Shown here: piece by piece, positions 17,751 to 26,706 of the stretch
How the letters are laid out: every line of letters starts with the position of its first letter
How positions within the stretch are numbered: position 1 is the stretch's first letter
Assembly: GCF_000154445.1 (NCBI RefSeq)
Contig: NZ_DS499566.1
From: Intestinibacter bartlettii
GTDB lineage: Bacteria; Bacillota; Clostridia; Peptostreptococcales; Peptostreptococcaceae
Direction: 5' to 3' (one strand)
Length of the DNA stretch: 64,000 nucleotides
The notes under the pieces: generated by a model
What the model was told of the DNA's origin: nothing
Database searches by the model: none
What the model saw: the letters and a program-made list of their open reading frames with translations, nothing else
Position numbers and translations under genes: made by a program

Positions 17751-20700
17751 CTAAAATAATGATAATTGATTCTTTTCACTCATGTCATTTAAAGAACCAT
17801 GGTTAGAAAGTGTCTCTACTACTGTTTTAGAAATTTTAGTTCTTTTTCTTAAATCCTCTTTTGAAATGAATTCTCCACTTTCTCTTTCCTTTTGAATATT
17901 TATAGCGGCATTTTCACCAACTCCTTGTAAAGCTATCATTGGAGGTAGTATTGTGCTATCGTCTACAACTATAAATTTAGTCGCATCTGATTTATAAATA
18001 TCAACAGGAATTATCTTAATTTTCCTTGCGTACATTTCAAGTGCAACTTCAAGTACTGTAAGCATAGTTTTATCTTTTGCTGTTGCATCATTTCCAAGTT
18101 CGTGGATTTCATTTATTTTTTGTTTAATACTATCAAGACCACCTACAATTAAATCTGCATCAAAATCTTGTGCTTTAGTTGTAAAGTAAGTCGCATAAAA
18201 TGCTGCTGGATAGTGGACTTTATAATATGCAAGTCTAAACGACATCATTACGTAAGCTACAGCATGTGCCTTAGGGAACATGTATTTTATCTTTTGGCAA
18301 GAATCAACATACCACTGTGGCACATCGTGTTTGTTCATTTCTTCAATAAACTCAGGCTTTAATCCTTTACCTTTTCTTACATTTTCCATTATTGTAAATG
18401 CCATCTTTGGTGGAAGACCTTTAAACAATAAGTAGTTCATTATATCGTCACGAGTTGATATAACGTCTTTAAATTCAACGACTTTATCAACAACTAAGTC
18501 TTGTGCATTATTAAGCCAAACGTCTGTACCATGTGAAAGCCCAGATATACGAACAAGTTCTGCAAATGTCGTTGGCTTTGTATCAAGAAGCATCTGTCTA
18601 ACGAAAGATGTCCCGAATTCCGGTATTGCTAAAGAACCAATTGGACAATTTATTTCCTCTGGCGTTACCCCTAGTGCCTCTGTTGATGTAAATATCGACA
18701 TAGTTTCTTTATCGTCTAGCGGTATAGTAGTCGCATCAAGTCCTGTTATATCTTCTATCATTCTTATTATGGTCGGAACGTCGTGGCCTAGTATGTCTAG
18801 TTTTAATATCCTACCACTTATAGAGTGATAATCGAAGTGTGTTGTTATAACTCCACAGTTTACGTCATTTGCTGGGTATTGTATCGGTGTAATATCATAC
18901 ACTTCTTTGTAGTTTGGTATAACCATAACTCCACCTGGATGTTGTCCTGATGTTCTTTTTACACCAGTACATCCTTTAGCCAATCTTAATACCTCTGCAC
19001 TTGGTACATCTAAATCATTTTCTTCTACATATTTTTTAGCATATCCATATGCAGTTTTATCGGCTACTGTACCTATAGTTCCTGCTCTATATACATGTCC
19101 CTCACCGAATAGTTCTTCTGTATACTTGTGTATTACAGGCTGATAACTACCAGAGAAGTTAAGGTCTATATCGGGCTCTTTATCTCCTTCGAATCCAAGG
19201 AAAACCTCAAATGGTATATCATGACCATCTTTTTTTAGTTTGCGTCCACATTTTGGACAATCTTTATCGGGTAAATCTACTCCTGAACCCCACTCACCAA
19301 CTGCATAGAAATAAGAATATTTACAGTCTTCATTTTCACAAATATAATGTGCTGGAAGAGGATTAACTTCTGTTATATCACTCATTGTCGCAGCGAGAGA
19401 TGAACCAACAGATCCCCTTGAACCAACTAGATATCCATCAGCTAGTGACTTTGTAACTAACTTTTGGGCGATAATATACATTACGGCATATCCATTGCTT
19501 ATTATAGAGTTTAGCTCTCTATCTAATCTTTTCTTTACAACTTCAGGCATAGGGTCTCCATAAATCCTCTTAGCCTTGTTATAACACATTTCCCTAAGCT
19601 CTGTGTCAGAACCTTCTATTACTGGTGGGAAAGTCTCATTTGGTATTGGTAAAAAGTCCTCAACCATATCTGCTACTTTATTTGTATTTTCAACTACAAC
19701 TTCATAAGCTAATTCTTCGCCTAAGTACTTAAATTCTTCTAACATTTCATCAGTTGTTCTAAAATGTAGATAAGTCTCTTCATCATCTAAACTAAATCCT
19801 TGTGAATATTTAAGCACACGTCTAAATACAGCTTCATGTTTATCTATAAAGTGTACATCTCCTGTAGCTACTGGAATTTTGCCGAATTTTTTCGCTATTT
19901 CTATCATTCTTCTATTTAAATCTCGAAGCTCATCTTCGTCTTTTACTTCGCCATTTCGAATCATAAATCTATTGTTATCAATAGGCATTACTTCTATATA
20001 GTCGTATAAATCTATTATCTCTTTTATTTCGTCGTCATTTTTATTTTGTTTAACAGCTTGGAACACTTCTCCAGCTTCACAAGCTGAACCTACTATAATA
20101 CCTTCTTTGTGTTCTAAAAGCACACTTTTTAATATTCTAGGTGCTCTATAAAAATGATTTACATGGGCATCAGATACGATTTTATATAAGTTTTTTACTC
20201 CTACTAAATTTTGAGCTATTAATGTAATATGTTTTGTTTTTAATTTAGTATAATCTATGCCGCCTAATACTTCATTTACATCACTTAACTTTTTAGCTCC
20301 TTTTTTCTGTAGCATATCTAAAAACTTTATAAATATTTGTGCAGTAGCAGCCGCATCATCTACAGCTCTATGGTGGTTATGAAGTGGTACTCCAAGTTCT
20401 TTTGTAAGGTTATTTAATTTAAAACGCTTTAAATGTGGAAGTAATATTCTAGCTAACATAAGAGTATCGACACTCTTATTTTTAAATTCAATATTCATTT
20501 CCTTACATTTTTGATTTATAAATCCAATATCGAACTCTGCATTATGAGCAACTAACACACTATCTCCTACAAACTCCATAAATTTAGGTAAAATTTCTTC
20601 AATTGTAGGTTTATCTTTTATTAAATCATTAGTTATACCTGTTAATTCTTGAACTTTATAAGATATATCTTTTTCTGGATTTATAAGTTCATTAAATCTA

Positions 20701-22049
20701 TCTACTATTTCAAAGTTTTTAACTTTTACTGCACCAATTTCAGTTATTTTATCGTTTTTATTTGAAAAACCAGTTGTCTCTAAGTCAAATACTACAAATG
20801 TTTGAGATAAGTCTTTGTCATTTGCCTCTCTTATAATCGGGGCGTTATCTTCAACTAAATACCCTTCAACACCGTATAGTATTTTTATACCGTTAGCTTT
20901 TCCTGCATCCATCGCTTCAGGAAAAGCCTGAACTACACCATGATCTGTTATAGCTATTGCCTTATGCCCCCATTGTGATGCTTGTTTTACAAGCTTTTTA
21001 GTTTGGCATAATGCATCCATAGATGACATTTGTGTATGTGCGTGAAGTTCCACACGTTTTTTATCTGCTTTGTCGACTCTAGGTTTCTTATCTTCTAGTC
21101 TTATACCACTTATAGTCATTGTAAGCTCTCTTTTAAAAGTATCGTATATTACGTCTCCTTTTATTCTTACATTAGTTCCTTCACTTATTTTGCTAAGAAC
21201 TTTGTCTTGGTTTAAGTCATTTAAGAATAATTTACAGCTTATTGAGCTTGTATTGTCAGTTACATCTGCAATAAGAAGTATTTTCCCATTTTTAAGCTCT
21301 TTTGTCTCTATATTAAATATCTCTCCTACTATACAAACAGTCTTTGCATTTTTATCTATATCACATATATGTTCAAATAGAGCATTTACATTTTCACCAT
21401 AGATTATATTTTCATCCTCATGTTCTTCTTTAATAATGTATTTTTCTTCTTCCTCTTCAACAGGAGTTGGACTAGAGATTTGCATTTCTCTAACTTTTTC
21501 TTCCATCTCTCTCTCCATTTTCTCCATTAGCTTTTTGCGGTCCACCTTTTCATCTACTGCTTTTTCTAAAATAACATTTAAATCTATCGAAAACTCTTCT
21601 AAAAATGCATGTCTTATGATTTCTTCACAATGTTTTGATTTTAAGCTGTCATATAACATTGTTTTTGGTATTTTTATTTTTAAAGTGTCGTCTATACACA
21701 TATATTCTACGTTTTTTTTCCAACCTTCAATTGCAGGTGAAATACTTTTTAATATATGAAGTACATTATCCCAATTTTTCTTTACTATATCTTTATTAGA
21801 TTTACGAGATAGACCATTGTATCTTATTTTTATCTTTATATCTGAAAAATAATCTAACTCTTCTAATAAGGCTTCTCTAAGTGATGATAAAATGTCATAA
21901 GAAATAATTTCCTTAGATGATAGATATATATAAAAAGTCTTATTTTCTTTGTAATACACGACTTTTGTTACAAATACATCGCTTAATTTTTTATATAAAA
22001 AATCATTTTTAATTTCTAATTTACTTAGATAATCTTTTATACTATCCAT
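17751..22049 (-). CDS. polC: DNA polymerase III alpha subunit, Gram-positive PolC type
   Basis: 1432 residues, the size expected for PolC. Replicative polymerase with built-in 3'-5' proofreading. Order: N-terminal domains, OB fold (~225-320), PHP domain beginning ELHAHTQMSSMDA (~332) and split by the exonuclease insertion. The DEDDh exonuclease starts at FVVFDLETTGFSNK (~412-425). The polymerase core follows, with a C-x4-C/C-x2-C zinc cluster (~905-945) and PDIDLNFSG. Start ATG follows AAAGGGGTG. Terminator downstream. Confidence 0.98.
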   Translation of the reverse strand: MDSIKDYLSKLEIKNDFLYKKLSDVFVTKVVYYKENKTFYIYLSSKEIISYDILSSLREALLEELDYFSDIKIKIRYNGLSRKSNKDIVKKNWDNVLHILKSISPAIEGWKKNVEYMCIDDTLKIKIPKTMLYDSLKSKHCEEIIRHAFLEEFSIDLNVILEKAVDEKVDRKKLMEKMEREMEEKVREMQISSPTPVEEEEEKYIIKEEHEDENIIYGENVNALFEHICDIDKNAKTVCIVGEIFNIETKELKNGKILLIADVTDNTSSISCKLFLNDLNQDKVLSKISEGTNVRIKGDVIYDTFKRELTMTISGIRLEDKKPRVDKADKKRVELHAHTQMSSMDALCQTKKLVKQASQWGHKAIAITDHGVVQAFPEAMDAGKANGIKILYGVEGYLVEDNAPIIREANDKDLSQTFVVFDLETTGFSNKNDKITEIGAVKVKNFEIVDRFNELINPEKDISYKVQELTGITNDLIKDKPTIEEILPKFMEFVGDSVLVAHNAEFDIGFINQKCKEMNIEFKNKSVDTLMLARILLPHLKRFKLNNLTKELGVPLHNHHRAVDDAAATAQIFIKFLDMLQKKGAKKLSDVNEVLGGIDYTKLKTKHITLIAQNLVGVKNLYKIVSDAHVNHFYRAPRILKSVLLEHKEGIIVGSACEAGEVFQAVKQNKNDDEIKEIIDLYDYIEVMPIDNNRFMIRNGEVKDEDELRDLNRRMIEIAKKFGKIPVATGDVHFIDKHEAVFRRVLKYSQGFSLDDEETYLHFRTTDEMLEEFKYLGEELAYEVVVENTNKVADMVEDFLPIPNETFPPVIEGSDTELREMCYNKAKRIYGDPMPEVVKKRLDRELNSIISNGYAVMYIIAQKLVTKSLADGYLVGSRGSVGSSLAATMSDITEVNPLPAHYICENEDCKYSYFYAVGEWGSGVDLPDKDCPKCGRKLKKDGHDIPFEVFLGFEGDKEPDIDLNFSGSYQPVIHKYTEELFGEGHVYRAGTIGTVADKTAYGYAKKYVEENDLDVPSAEVLRLAKGCTGVKRTSGQHPGGVMVIPNYKEVYDITPIQYPANDVNCGVITTHFDYHSISGRILKLDILGHDVPTIIRMIEDITGLDATTIPLDDKETMSIFTSTEALGVTPEEINCPIGSLAIPEFGTSFVRQMLLDTKPTTFAELVRISGLSHGTDVWLNNAQDLVVDKVVEFKDVISTRDDIMNYLLFKGLPPKMAFTIMENVRKGKGLKPEFIEEMNKHDVPQWYVDSCQKIKYMFPKAHAVAYVMMSFRLAYYKVHYPAAFYATYFTTKAQDFDADLIVGGLDSIKQKINEIHELGNDATAKDKTMLTVLEVALEMYARKIKIIPVDIYKSDATKFIVVDDSTILPPMIALQGVGENAAINIQKERESGEFISKEDLRKRTKISKTVVETLSNHGSLNDMSEKNQLSLF

Positions 22050-22220
22050 TTATGACACCCCTTTCACCTCAGTATTTATAGAAGAAAATTATATCATATT
22101 TTTTATTATCTTTTAAGGTCTTGAATTTTAAAATAATTTAATAAAATTTTTTTATGGATTAGCTATTTTTTGATTTTTTTTAATATTATATATATAAGGA
22201 CTTATATTTGGAGGTATACT

Positions 22221-22889
22221 ATGACTTGTTCAAATATATACGATTTAAAGAAAATACCTATTTATTATGAAGAGTTAAGGGGCAAAAAGTTATTTACAAA
22301 AGCATTGTCAGAAATTGATGTAAATAAAAAATCTGTTCATTTATTTTATTATAAAAACGCTAATATCCCAATTTGCGCCCTTCCTAAACTAGGTGTTGTG
22401 ATTATATCTAAAAGGGGATTTTTATCATTTTGTTATAATTTTTATTTCTTTATAAATTCATTTAATACTAAAAATATCGAAATTTCAAAACAAAATATAT
22501 TTTCAATAGCTAAAAGTGCTTTATCTCATGAAATAGGCCATTTACTAGATCCCAATTTAAGCAATATAAAATCCGCTTCTAATGAAATTATTTTATCAAT
22601 CGCAAATGGAATAATAAAATACAATATCGATTTAAAAGATGATTATTATTATAAAAAAAATCTTCCCCTAGAGATTGAAGATTCTATTATACAATTTAAG
22701 AAAAATAATGTTACAAGAGAAATAAATGCATGGAATATTGGAAAAACTATTGCAAATTTTCAAAGTGATACTGAAAGATATATTTTTGAAAAAATAAAAG
22801 AATATGCTCTAGCAACTTATAATTACGGTAATTTAAAAGATATAGTTGCTGAAAATAATGTTGAAAAATATATAAAATCACTTTTATAA
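22221..22889 (+). CDS. Protein of unknown function with HExGH zinc-peptidase-like motif
   Basis: 222 residues from the ATG at 22221, six bases after GGAGG; the frame also opens 17 codons earlier, without a ribosome binding site. I do not recognise the family. Residues 102-111 read SHEIGHLLDP, a classic HExxH zinc-binding helix. A downstream Glu in TREINAWNIGK (~E167) could be the third ligand, as in other gluzincin-like proteins. There is no clear signal peptide; a hydrophobic stretch at ~58-80 contains aromatic residues and is not a convincing membrane segment. The gene stands alone on the plus strand between polC and an autolysin, with its own terminator. Peptidase activity is inferred from the motif only. 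Confidence 0.8.
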   Translation: MTCSNIYDLKKIPIYYEELRGKKLFTKALSEIDVNKKSVHLFYYKNANIPICALPKLGVVIISKRGFLSFCYNFYFFINSFNTKNIEISKQNIFSIAKSALSHEIGHLLDPNLSNIKSASNEIILSIANGIIKYNIDLKDDYYYKKNLPLEIEDSIIQFKKNNVTREINAWNIGKTIANFQSDTERYIFEKIKEYALATYNYGNLKDIVAENNVEKYIKSLL

Positions 22890-22892
22890 TCA

Positions 22893-22927
22893 AAAAGGGA
22901 AACCTATATTTAGATTTCCCTTTCTTT
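22893..22927. terminator. Bidirectional terminator between convergent genes
   Basis: Stem AAAGGGAAA/TTTCCCTTT (22894-22902 with 22915-22923), 12-nt loop, T-rich tail on both strands. Serves the HEIGH gene and the SH3b-glucosaminidase gene. Confidence 0.88.
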
Positions 22928-22929
22928 AA

Positions 22930-24591
22930 TTATTTATAATTTGGTATTAAAAATTCTAAACTAACAGAGTTATCATAATAAGGTATTATGTTGTTCATTA
23001 CTTTTGCTATAATATGTGCCCAACTTACATCAGTTGCATATTGATGACCTGTATTATAACTCCATCTCATTTTATATAAAGTATTTTGTTTGTATTTAGT
23101 GCTATGTATATAATTAGTTGATAACCATTTTGCAGAACCTTCTATAGTTTTATCAACTGTAGTCCATCCTTTTTTATAAGCATATTGAGAAGCTGATGAT
23201 ACAGCTGTTCCATCAAATGCAGATATTCCAAAGAAGTTATAAACTTTTACTTTTTCTCCGTTTTCTCCATCTACATAAACTCCTTGAGAAAGAACTGAAC
23301 TTCCATATCCTGTTTCAACCATAGATGCTGCAACTAAGTAACTTACATCTAAATTATGTTTTTTAGCTGCATCTACAAATGCTTGTCCTTTGTTAATAAA
23401 TACACTATTTGATTTACAGTATTTATTAAAGAATGCATTTAATTCGCTTGCTGTTATTCCTTCACGATATTTATCTATTTTTAAGAATTGTAGCCTTCCA
23501 TTAGCATTTGTACTAAATGTCTGTGGATTTAAATACTTACTTAAATCTTCTCTTGTAGCTTGTAAATACTTTGTAGAGTTTTGATTATTTGTAGATAAAT
23601 TAGCTTTAATTCTATTGTATCCTTGTTGTGATAATTTATATTCATAATCTACCATAGCATCAAATGAATAATTTAAATTTTCATTTATTATAACATCTCC
23701 AACAACATTGTTGTCTTTGTTATCGTTTTCTGAGTCTGTTGGCATTTTATCAACTAAATATTTATTTGAGATATATGCATATCCATCTTCATATTGGATT
23801 TTTGCCCAGTCTCCATCTATCGATACTACTTTTACCTCTTGGCCTTTTTTATATGTTCCTAATATTTTATAACTTGTTCCTGCACCTTCTCTTATGTTTA
23901 AAGTGTCTGCTTTTACGTATTTTATTGTTACTTTTACTGGTTTTTCATCTGATAGATATTTATTTGAAATATAAGCATATCCGTCCTTATATTGTATTTT
24001 TGCCCAATTTCCATCTATTGATACTACTTTTACTTCATCTCCGTGGTTATATGTACCTAATATTTTATAACTTGTTCCTGCACCTTCTCTTATATTTAAA
24101 GAGTCCACATTTACATATTTTATTGTTATTTTTACTGGCTTTTCGTCTGATAAATATTTGCTTGATACATATCCTATTTTAGAATTGTGATTTATTTTAG
24201 CCCATCCATTTTCTTCTGATATAACTTCAACTTCCTCGCCTTTTGTTAAAGTAGTTATTACACTATAACTTGTTGATGGACCTTTTCTCATATTAAGAGA
24301 TGATGCTGATACATATTTAATAGTCGTAGTATTTTGAACTTCTACATATTTAGAACTTACCCAACCTGTTTTGTTGTTGTCTGTAGTTATTTTATACCAT
24401 CCATTAGAAAAAGTTATTATATTTACCTTATCCCCCTTATGAAGTACAAATTTTATACTGTAAGATGTAGATGCCCCCGATCTAGCATTCAATGATGATG
24501 CTGTGATTATACCTTGACTTGATTGAGCATGTATGCTTGTCATAGTCATCGGTAATACAATTGCACTAGTTAATAATACTTTTTTATACAA
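22930..24591 (-). CDS. Secreted N-acetylglucosaminidase with four SH3b repeats (autolysin)
   Basis: 553 residues. A signal peptide of ~23 residues ends in SIHAQ. Four bacterial SH3 domains follow at ~27-86, 91-148, 156-214 and 222-282. They each begin with a SLN(A/M/I)R core motif and bind peptidoglycan. After a linker, residues ~395-540 form a glucosaminidase domain of the LytG/GH73 type. Its catalytic Glu is probably Glu426 in ASMVETGYG, with NFFGISAFDG following. Cell-wall hydrolysis during growth or division is the likely role. The start appears to be TTG, ten bases after GGGAG. SH3b 3 and 4 are nearly identical (see repeat entry). Confidence 0.92.
   Translation of the reverse strand: MYKKVLLTSAIVLPMTMTSIHAQSSQGIITASSLNARSGASTSYSIKFVLHKGDKVNIITFSNGWYKITTDNNKTGWVSSKYVEVQNTTTIKYVSASSLNMRKGPSTSYSVITTLTKGEEVEVISEENGWAKINHNSKIGYVSSKYLSDEKPVKITIKYVNVDSLNIREGAGTSYKILGTYNHGDEVKVVSIDGNWAKIQYKDGYAYISNKYLSDEKPVKVTIKYVKADTLNIREGAGTSYKILGTYKKGQEVKVVSIDGDWAKIQYEDGYAYISNKYLVDKMPTDSENDNKDNNVVGDVIINENLNYSFDAMVDYEYKLSQQGYNRIKANLSTNNQNSTKYLQATREDLSKYLNPQTFSTNANGRLQFLKIDKYREGITASELNAFFNKYCKSNSVFINKGQAFVDAAKKHNLDVSYLVAASMVETGYGSSVLSQGVYVDGENGEKVKVYNFFGISAFDGTAVSSASQYAYKKGWTTVDKTIEGSAKWLSTNYIHSTKYKQNTLYKMRWSYNTGHQYATDVSWAHIIAKVMNNIIPYYDNSVSLEFLIPNYK
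23740..24126 (-). repeat. Tandem near-identical SH3b coding repeats (units 3 and 4)
   Basis: Units 23938-24126 and 23740-23928 encode SH3b domains that differ at few positions, with a 198-bp period including the linker SDEKPVK(I/V)TIKYV. Units 1 and 2 are clearly more diverged. This indicates a recent in-frame duplication. Confidence 0.85.
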
Positions 24592-24798
24592 TTTTCTTTA
24601 TCTCCCTTCTTTTTTCTACAATTTAACTCTATATTATTATAAATCTATATTCCTGTATTTACAATTTATTTTTAATTTTTCATAAGATGGTAAATAATAG
24701 AACAGTATTTTTTAAATATATACAAATTGTTTAATTATTTATAAATTTGGCATAATTTGATATCATATATATATAATAATAATTTAGGAGGTAAAAAG

Positions 24799-25545
24799 AT
24801 GAACAATAAAATAAATCAATTAAAAGAACTTATACAAAAAAGCAATAATATAGTTTTCTTTGGTGGAGCCGGGGTGTCTACCGAATCAAATATTCCTGAT
24901 TTTCGTAGTTCCTCTGGATTATTTAGTGAAAGACTAAATAAAAATTTCACTCCTGAACAATTAGTTTCACATACTTTTTTTGTGAGATATCCTGATGAAT
25001 TTTTTAAATTTTATAAAGATAAATTAATATATCAAGATGCTAAACCTAATAATGCACACAAAGCATTAGCAAAATTAGAAGAAATCGGCAAATTAAAAGC
25101 TGTTGTAACTCAAAATATAGATGGACTTCATCAAATGGCTGGGAGCAAAACTGTCTATGAGCTTCACGGTTCTGTACATAGAAATTACTGCACAAAATGT
25201 CATAAATTCTTTGACTTAGATTCTATGCTTGCTCTTGATGGAAATATTCCTCATTGTGATAAATGTGGCGGTGTTGTAAAACCTGATGTCGTTTTATATG
25301 AAGAAGGATTAGATAATTCCACTATTGAAGGCGCTATAAGAGCTATAAGTTCTGCTGATTTGCTTATTATAGGTGGGACTTCTCTTGTTGTTTATCCTGC
25401 TGCTAGCTTTATAAATTATTATAGAGGAAAAGATATGGTTTTAATTAATAAAAGTTCTACTGGATATGATAATGAGGCTTCTTTAGTTATAAATGATGCT
25501 ATAGGGGAGGTTTTAAAAGAAGCTGTTTTAGATGTTTATAAATAG
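24799..25545 (+). CDS. cobB: NAD-dependent protein deacylase, sirtuin (CobB/SrtN type)
   Basis: 248 residues from the ATG at 24799, eight bases after AGGAGG; the 14-codon longer frame has no site. Removes acyl groups from lysines using NAD. Motifs: GGAGVSTES at 22-30, PDFRSSSGLF, TQNIDGLH at 104-111 and catalytic His123 in ELHGSV. A four-Cys zinc site is at 131, 134, 153 and 156, and KPDVVLYEE follows. A likely promoter (TTGGCA, TATAAT with a 17-19 bp spacer depending on the hexamer chosen) precedes it. It stands alone with its own terminator. Confidence 0.96.
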   Translation: MNNKINQLKELIQKSNNIVFFGGAGVSTESNIPDFRSSSGLFSERLNKNFTPEQLVSHTFFVRYPDEFFKFYKDKLIYQDAKPNNAHKALAKLEEIGKLKAVVTQNIDGLHQMAGSKTVYELHGSVHRNYCTKCHKFFDLDSMLALDGNIPHCDKCGGVVKPDVVLYEEGLDNSTIEGAIRAISSADLLIIGGTSLVVYPAASFINYYRGKDMVLINKSSTGYDNEASLVINDAIGEVLKEAVLDVYK

Positions 25546-25573
25546 TAAATTTAATCAATATGATTTATGATAT

Positions 25574-25613
25574 AAAAAGGAATACCAAAATGAATTACTT
25601 TGGTATTCCTTTT
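25574..25613 (+). terminator. Rho-independent terminator after the sirtuin gene
   Basis: Fifteen-base-pair perfect stem AAAAGGAATACCAAA with its complement (25575-25589 and 25599-25613), nine-base loop. Strong, and usable in both directions. Confidence 0.9.
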
Positions 25614-25686
25614 AAATTTAAGGAGATCGTCGTGAGTTTATTTTACTCCGTGCTTTTAACATAAAGTTTAATTTATAAATCATAGC

Positions 25687-25824
25687 TTATTCAAAATAAT
25701 TTTCGTATTTTAATTTATAAATTGAAATAGCTTCAGGCCATGCTTCTAAATTGCTTATTCCTTTAGTTTTAGCTATTGATAAAGCTATTTCTTTTAATTT
25801 TGTCGCTTCTCTTATAATGTCCAT
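25687..25824 (-). CDS. Small protein of 45 residues, unknown function
   Basis: Short frame with a good ribosome binding site (AGAGGTG four bases before the ATG). The protein begins MDIIREATKLKEIALSIAK and contains GISNLEAWPEAISIYK; it is amphipathic-helical and has no membrane segment. I do not recognise a named family. An in-frame ATG 12 codons upstream exists but has a weak site. It is the only gene in the 25614-26020 gap. On its 3' side, 25614-25686 holds no clear feature apart from a short GGAGT/ACTCC-type inverted repeat. Confidence 0.6.
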   Translation of the reverse strand: MDIIREATKLKEIALSIAKTKGISNLEAWPEAISIYKLKYENYFE

Positions 25825-25957
25825 TTTACACCTCTTTGCAACTTTCTTCTTAATCATTATTACTATTCCCTTTTTTCATATAAAATACTAATTTATTTTA
25901 AATTTTACAGTATATTTTTTAATATATTATTTTTAAATATATTTTAAAGATAATATG

Positions 25958-25966
25958 TGCTACAAT
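25958..25966 (+). promoter_or_regulatory. Extended -10 promoter for the 47-residue ORF
   Basis: TGCTACAAT (TGn plus TACAAT) on the plus strand, 55 bases ahead of the 26021 ATG. The -35 region is A/T-rich and not consensus. Confidence 0.5.
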
Positions 25967-26020
25967 CACCTTATAAATAAATTTTATTTAAATTTCTAAT
26001 AATGACTATAGGAGGGCAAA

Positions 26021-26164
26021 ATGGATATATCTATAATGGCAGATGAATTAATCAACTACTATCTTATAATTGCACACAAGGATATTTCAGATTCTTTACA
26101 AGAGAAATCTGAAGAAGAAATAAAAGCGCTTTATTACGATACATTTGGCGAAGATGAGGAATAG
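26021..26164 (+). CDS. Small acidic protein of 47 residues, unknown function
   Basis: Begins MDISIMADELINYYLII and ends in an acidic tail (DTFGEDEE). The ribosome binding site AGGAGG is ideally placed, four bases before the ATG, and an extended -10 lies upstream, so expression is likely. No family recognised. The stop is followed within 10 bases by the tandem structured repeat and then a strong terminator, so ORF and repeat probably share a transcript of about 450 bases. Confidence 0.65.
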   Translation: MDISIMADELINYYLIIAHKDISDSLQEKSEEEIKALYYDTFGEDEE

Positions 26165-26170
26165 TGATAA

Positions 26171-26393
26171 ATAAAGAAATCTTTATTCTAAAGAACCTTA
26201 AAGATGTAGATTTCTTTGAAACACATATACGAAAATTATACTTATCCACAATCTATAAATGAATATAATTTCCTATGTGTTATAAAAAAATCTTTATCCT
26301 AAAGACCTTTAAAAATGTAGATTTTTTTGAAATGCATTAACGGAAATTATATTTATCCCAATTTAAAGCTGATTATAATTTCCTATGCATTAT
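26171..26393 (+). ncRNA. Tandem pair of ~111-bp structured elements (candidate RNA)
   Basis: Copies 26171-26281 and 26282-26393 are about 80% identical by eye. Each folds into two hairpins. Hairpin 1: 26173-26182 with 26208-26217, and 26284-26293 with 26319-26328 (10 bp each). Hairpin 2 outer stem: 26220-26227 with 26274-26281, and 26331-26337 with 26385-26391. Inner stem: 26233-26240 with 26264-26271, and 26344-26351 with 26374-26381. Three base pairs differ between copies by paired changes that keep pairing (G-C to A-T; C-G to T-A; A-T to G-C). That favours a selected structure. Loop segments around TTATCC are shared. Strand is assigned from the upstream ORF and downstream terminator; a DNA-level role is possible. 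Confidence 0.6.
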
Positions 26394-26425
26394 AAAAAAT
26401 GTTGCATTTTCATGCAACATTTTTT
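26394..26425. terminator. Strong bidirectional terminator
   Basis: Perfect 14-bp stem (26394-26407 with 26412-26425) and TTTC loop, with T6 on either strand. It ends the plus-strand ORF/repeat unit and the minus-strand small membrane protein gene. Confidence 0.93.
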
Positions 26426-26488
26426 AATTTCTTTAAAGTAAATATTCTTTATAATATAGATATAAATTTTAAAATTAATATAAATATC

Positions 26489-26686
26489 TTATTTATTATT
26501 TTGTCTATTATTTTGGTTGTTATTTTTTCTAAATACATTTCTTACAAAAGATGCCCAGCATAAGGCTGCAACCATCCATAATATACCTTTTACAGTACCC
26601 CCAGAATTTATTGTATTAACTCCAAATAATATACTTGCCACACACATTACTGCCCCTATTATTAATGGTAAACTTATATTTTTCAT
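26489..26686 (-). CDS. Small membrane protein, unknown function
   Basis: 65 residues with two hydrophobic segments (~5-23 and ~33-50) and a basic, Asn/Gln-rich tail facing the cytoplasm if the positive-inside rule holds. The start follows GGGGGA. No named family recognised. It lies 20 bases after the scpB stop and is followed by a strong terminator, so it is probably the last gene of the S2P-scpA-scpB unit. Confidence 0.75.
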   Translation of the reverse strand: MKNISLPLIIGAVMCVASILFGVNTINSGGTVKGILWMVAALCWASFVRNVFRKNNNQNNRQNNK

Positions 26687-26706
26687 ATTGCTTCCCCCTG
26701 TAAAAA

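Noticed and set aside
25614..25660. GGAGATCGTC followed by a GTG and nine codons (plus strand) after the sirtuin terminator, as a leader peptide
   Set aside because: Too short, with no promoter and no gene downstream on that strand.
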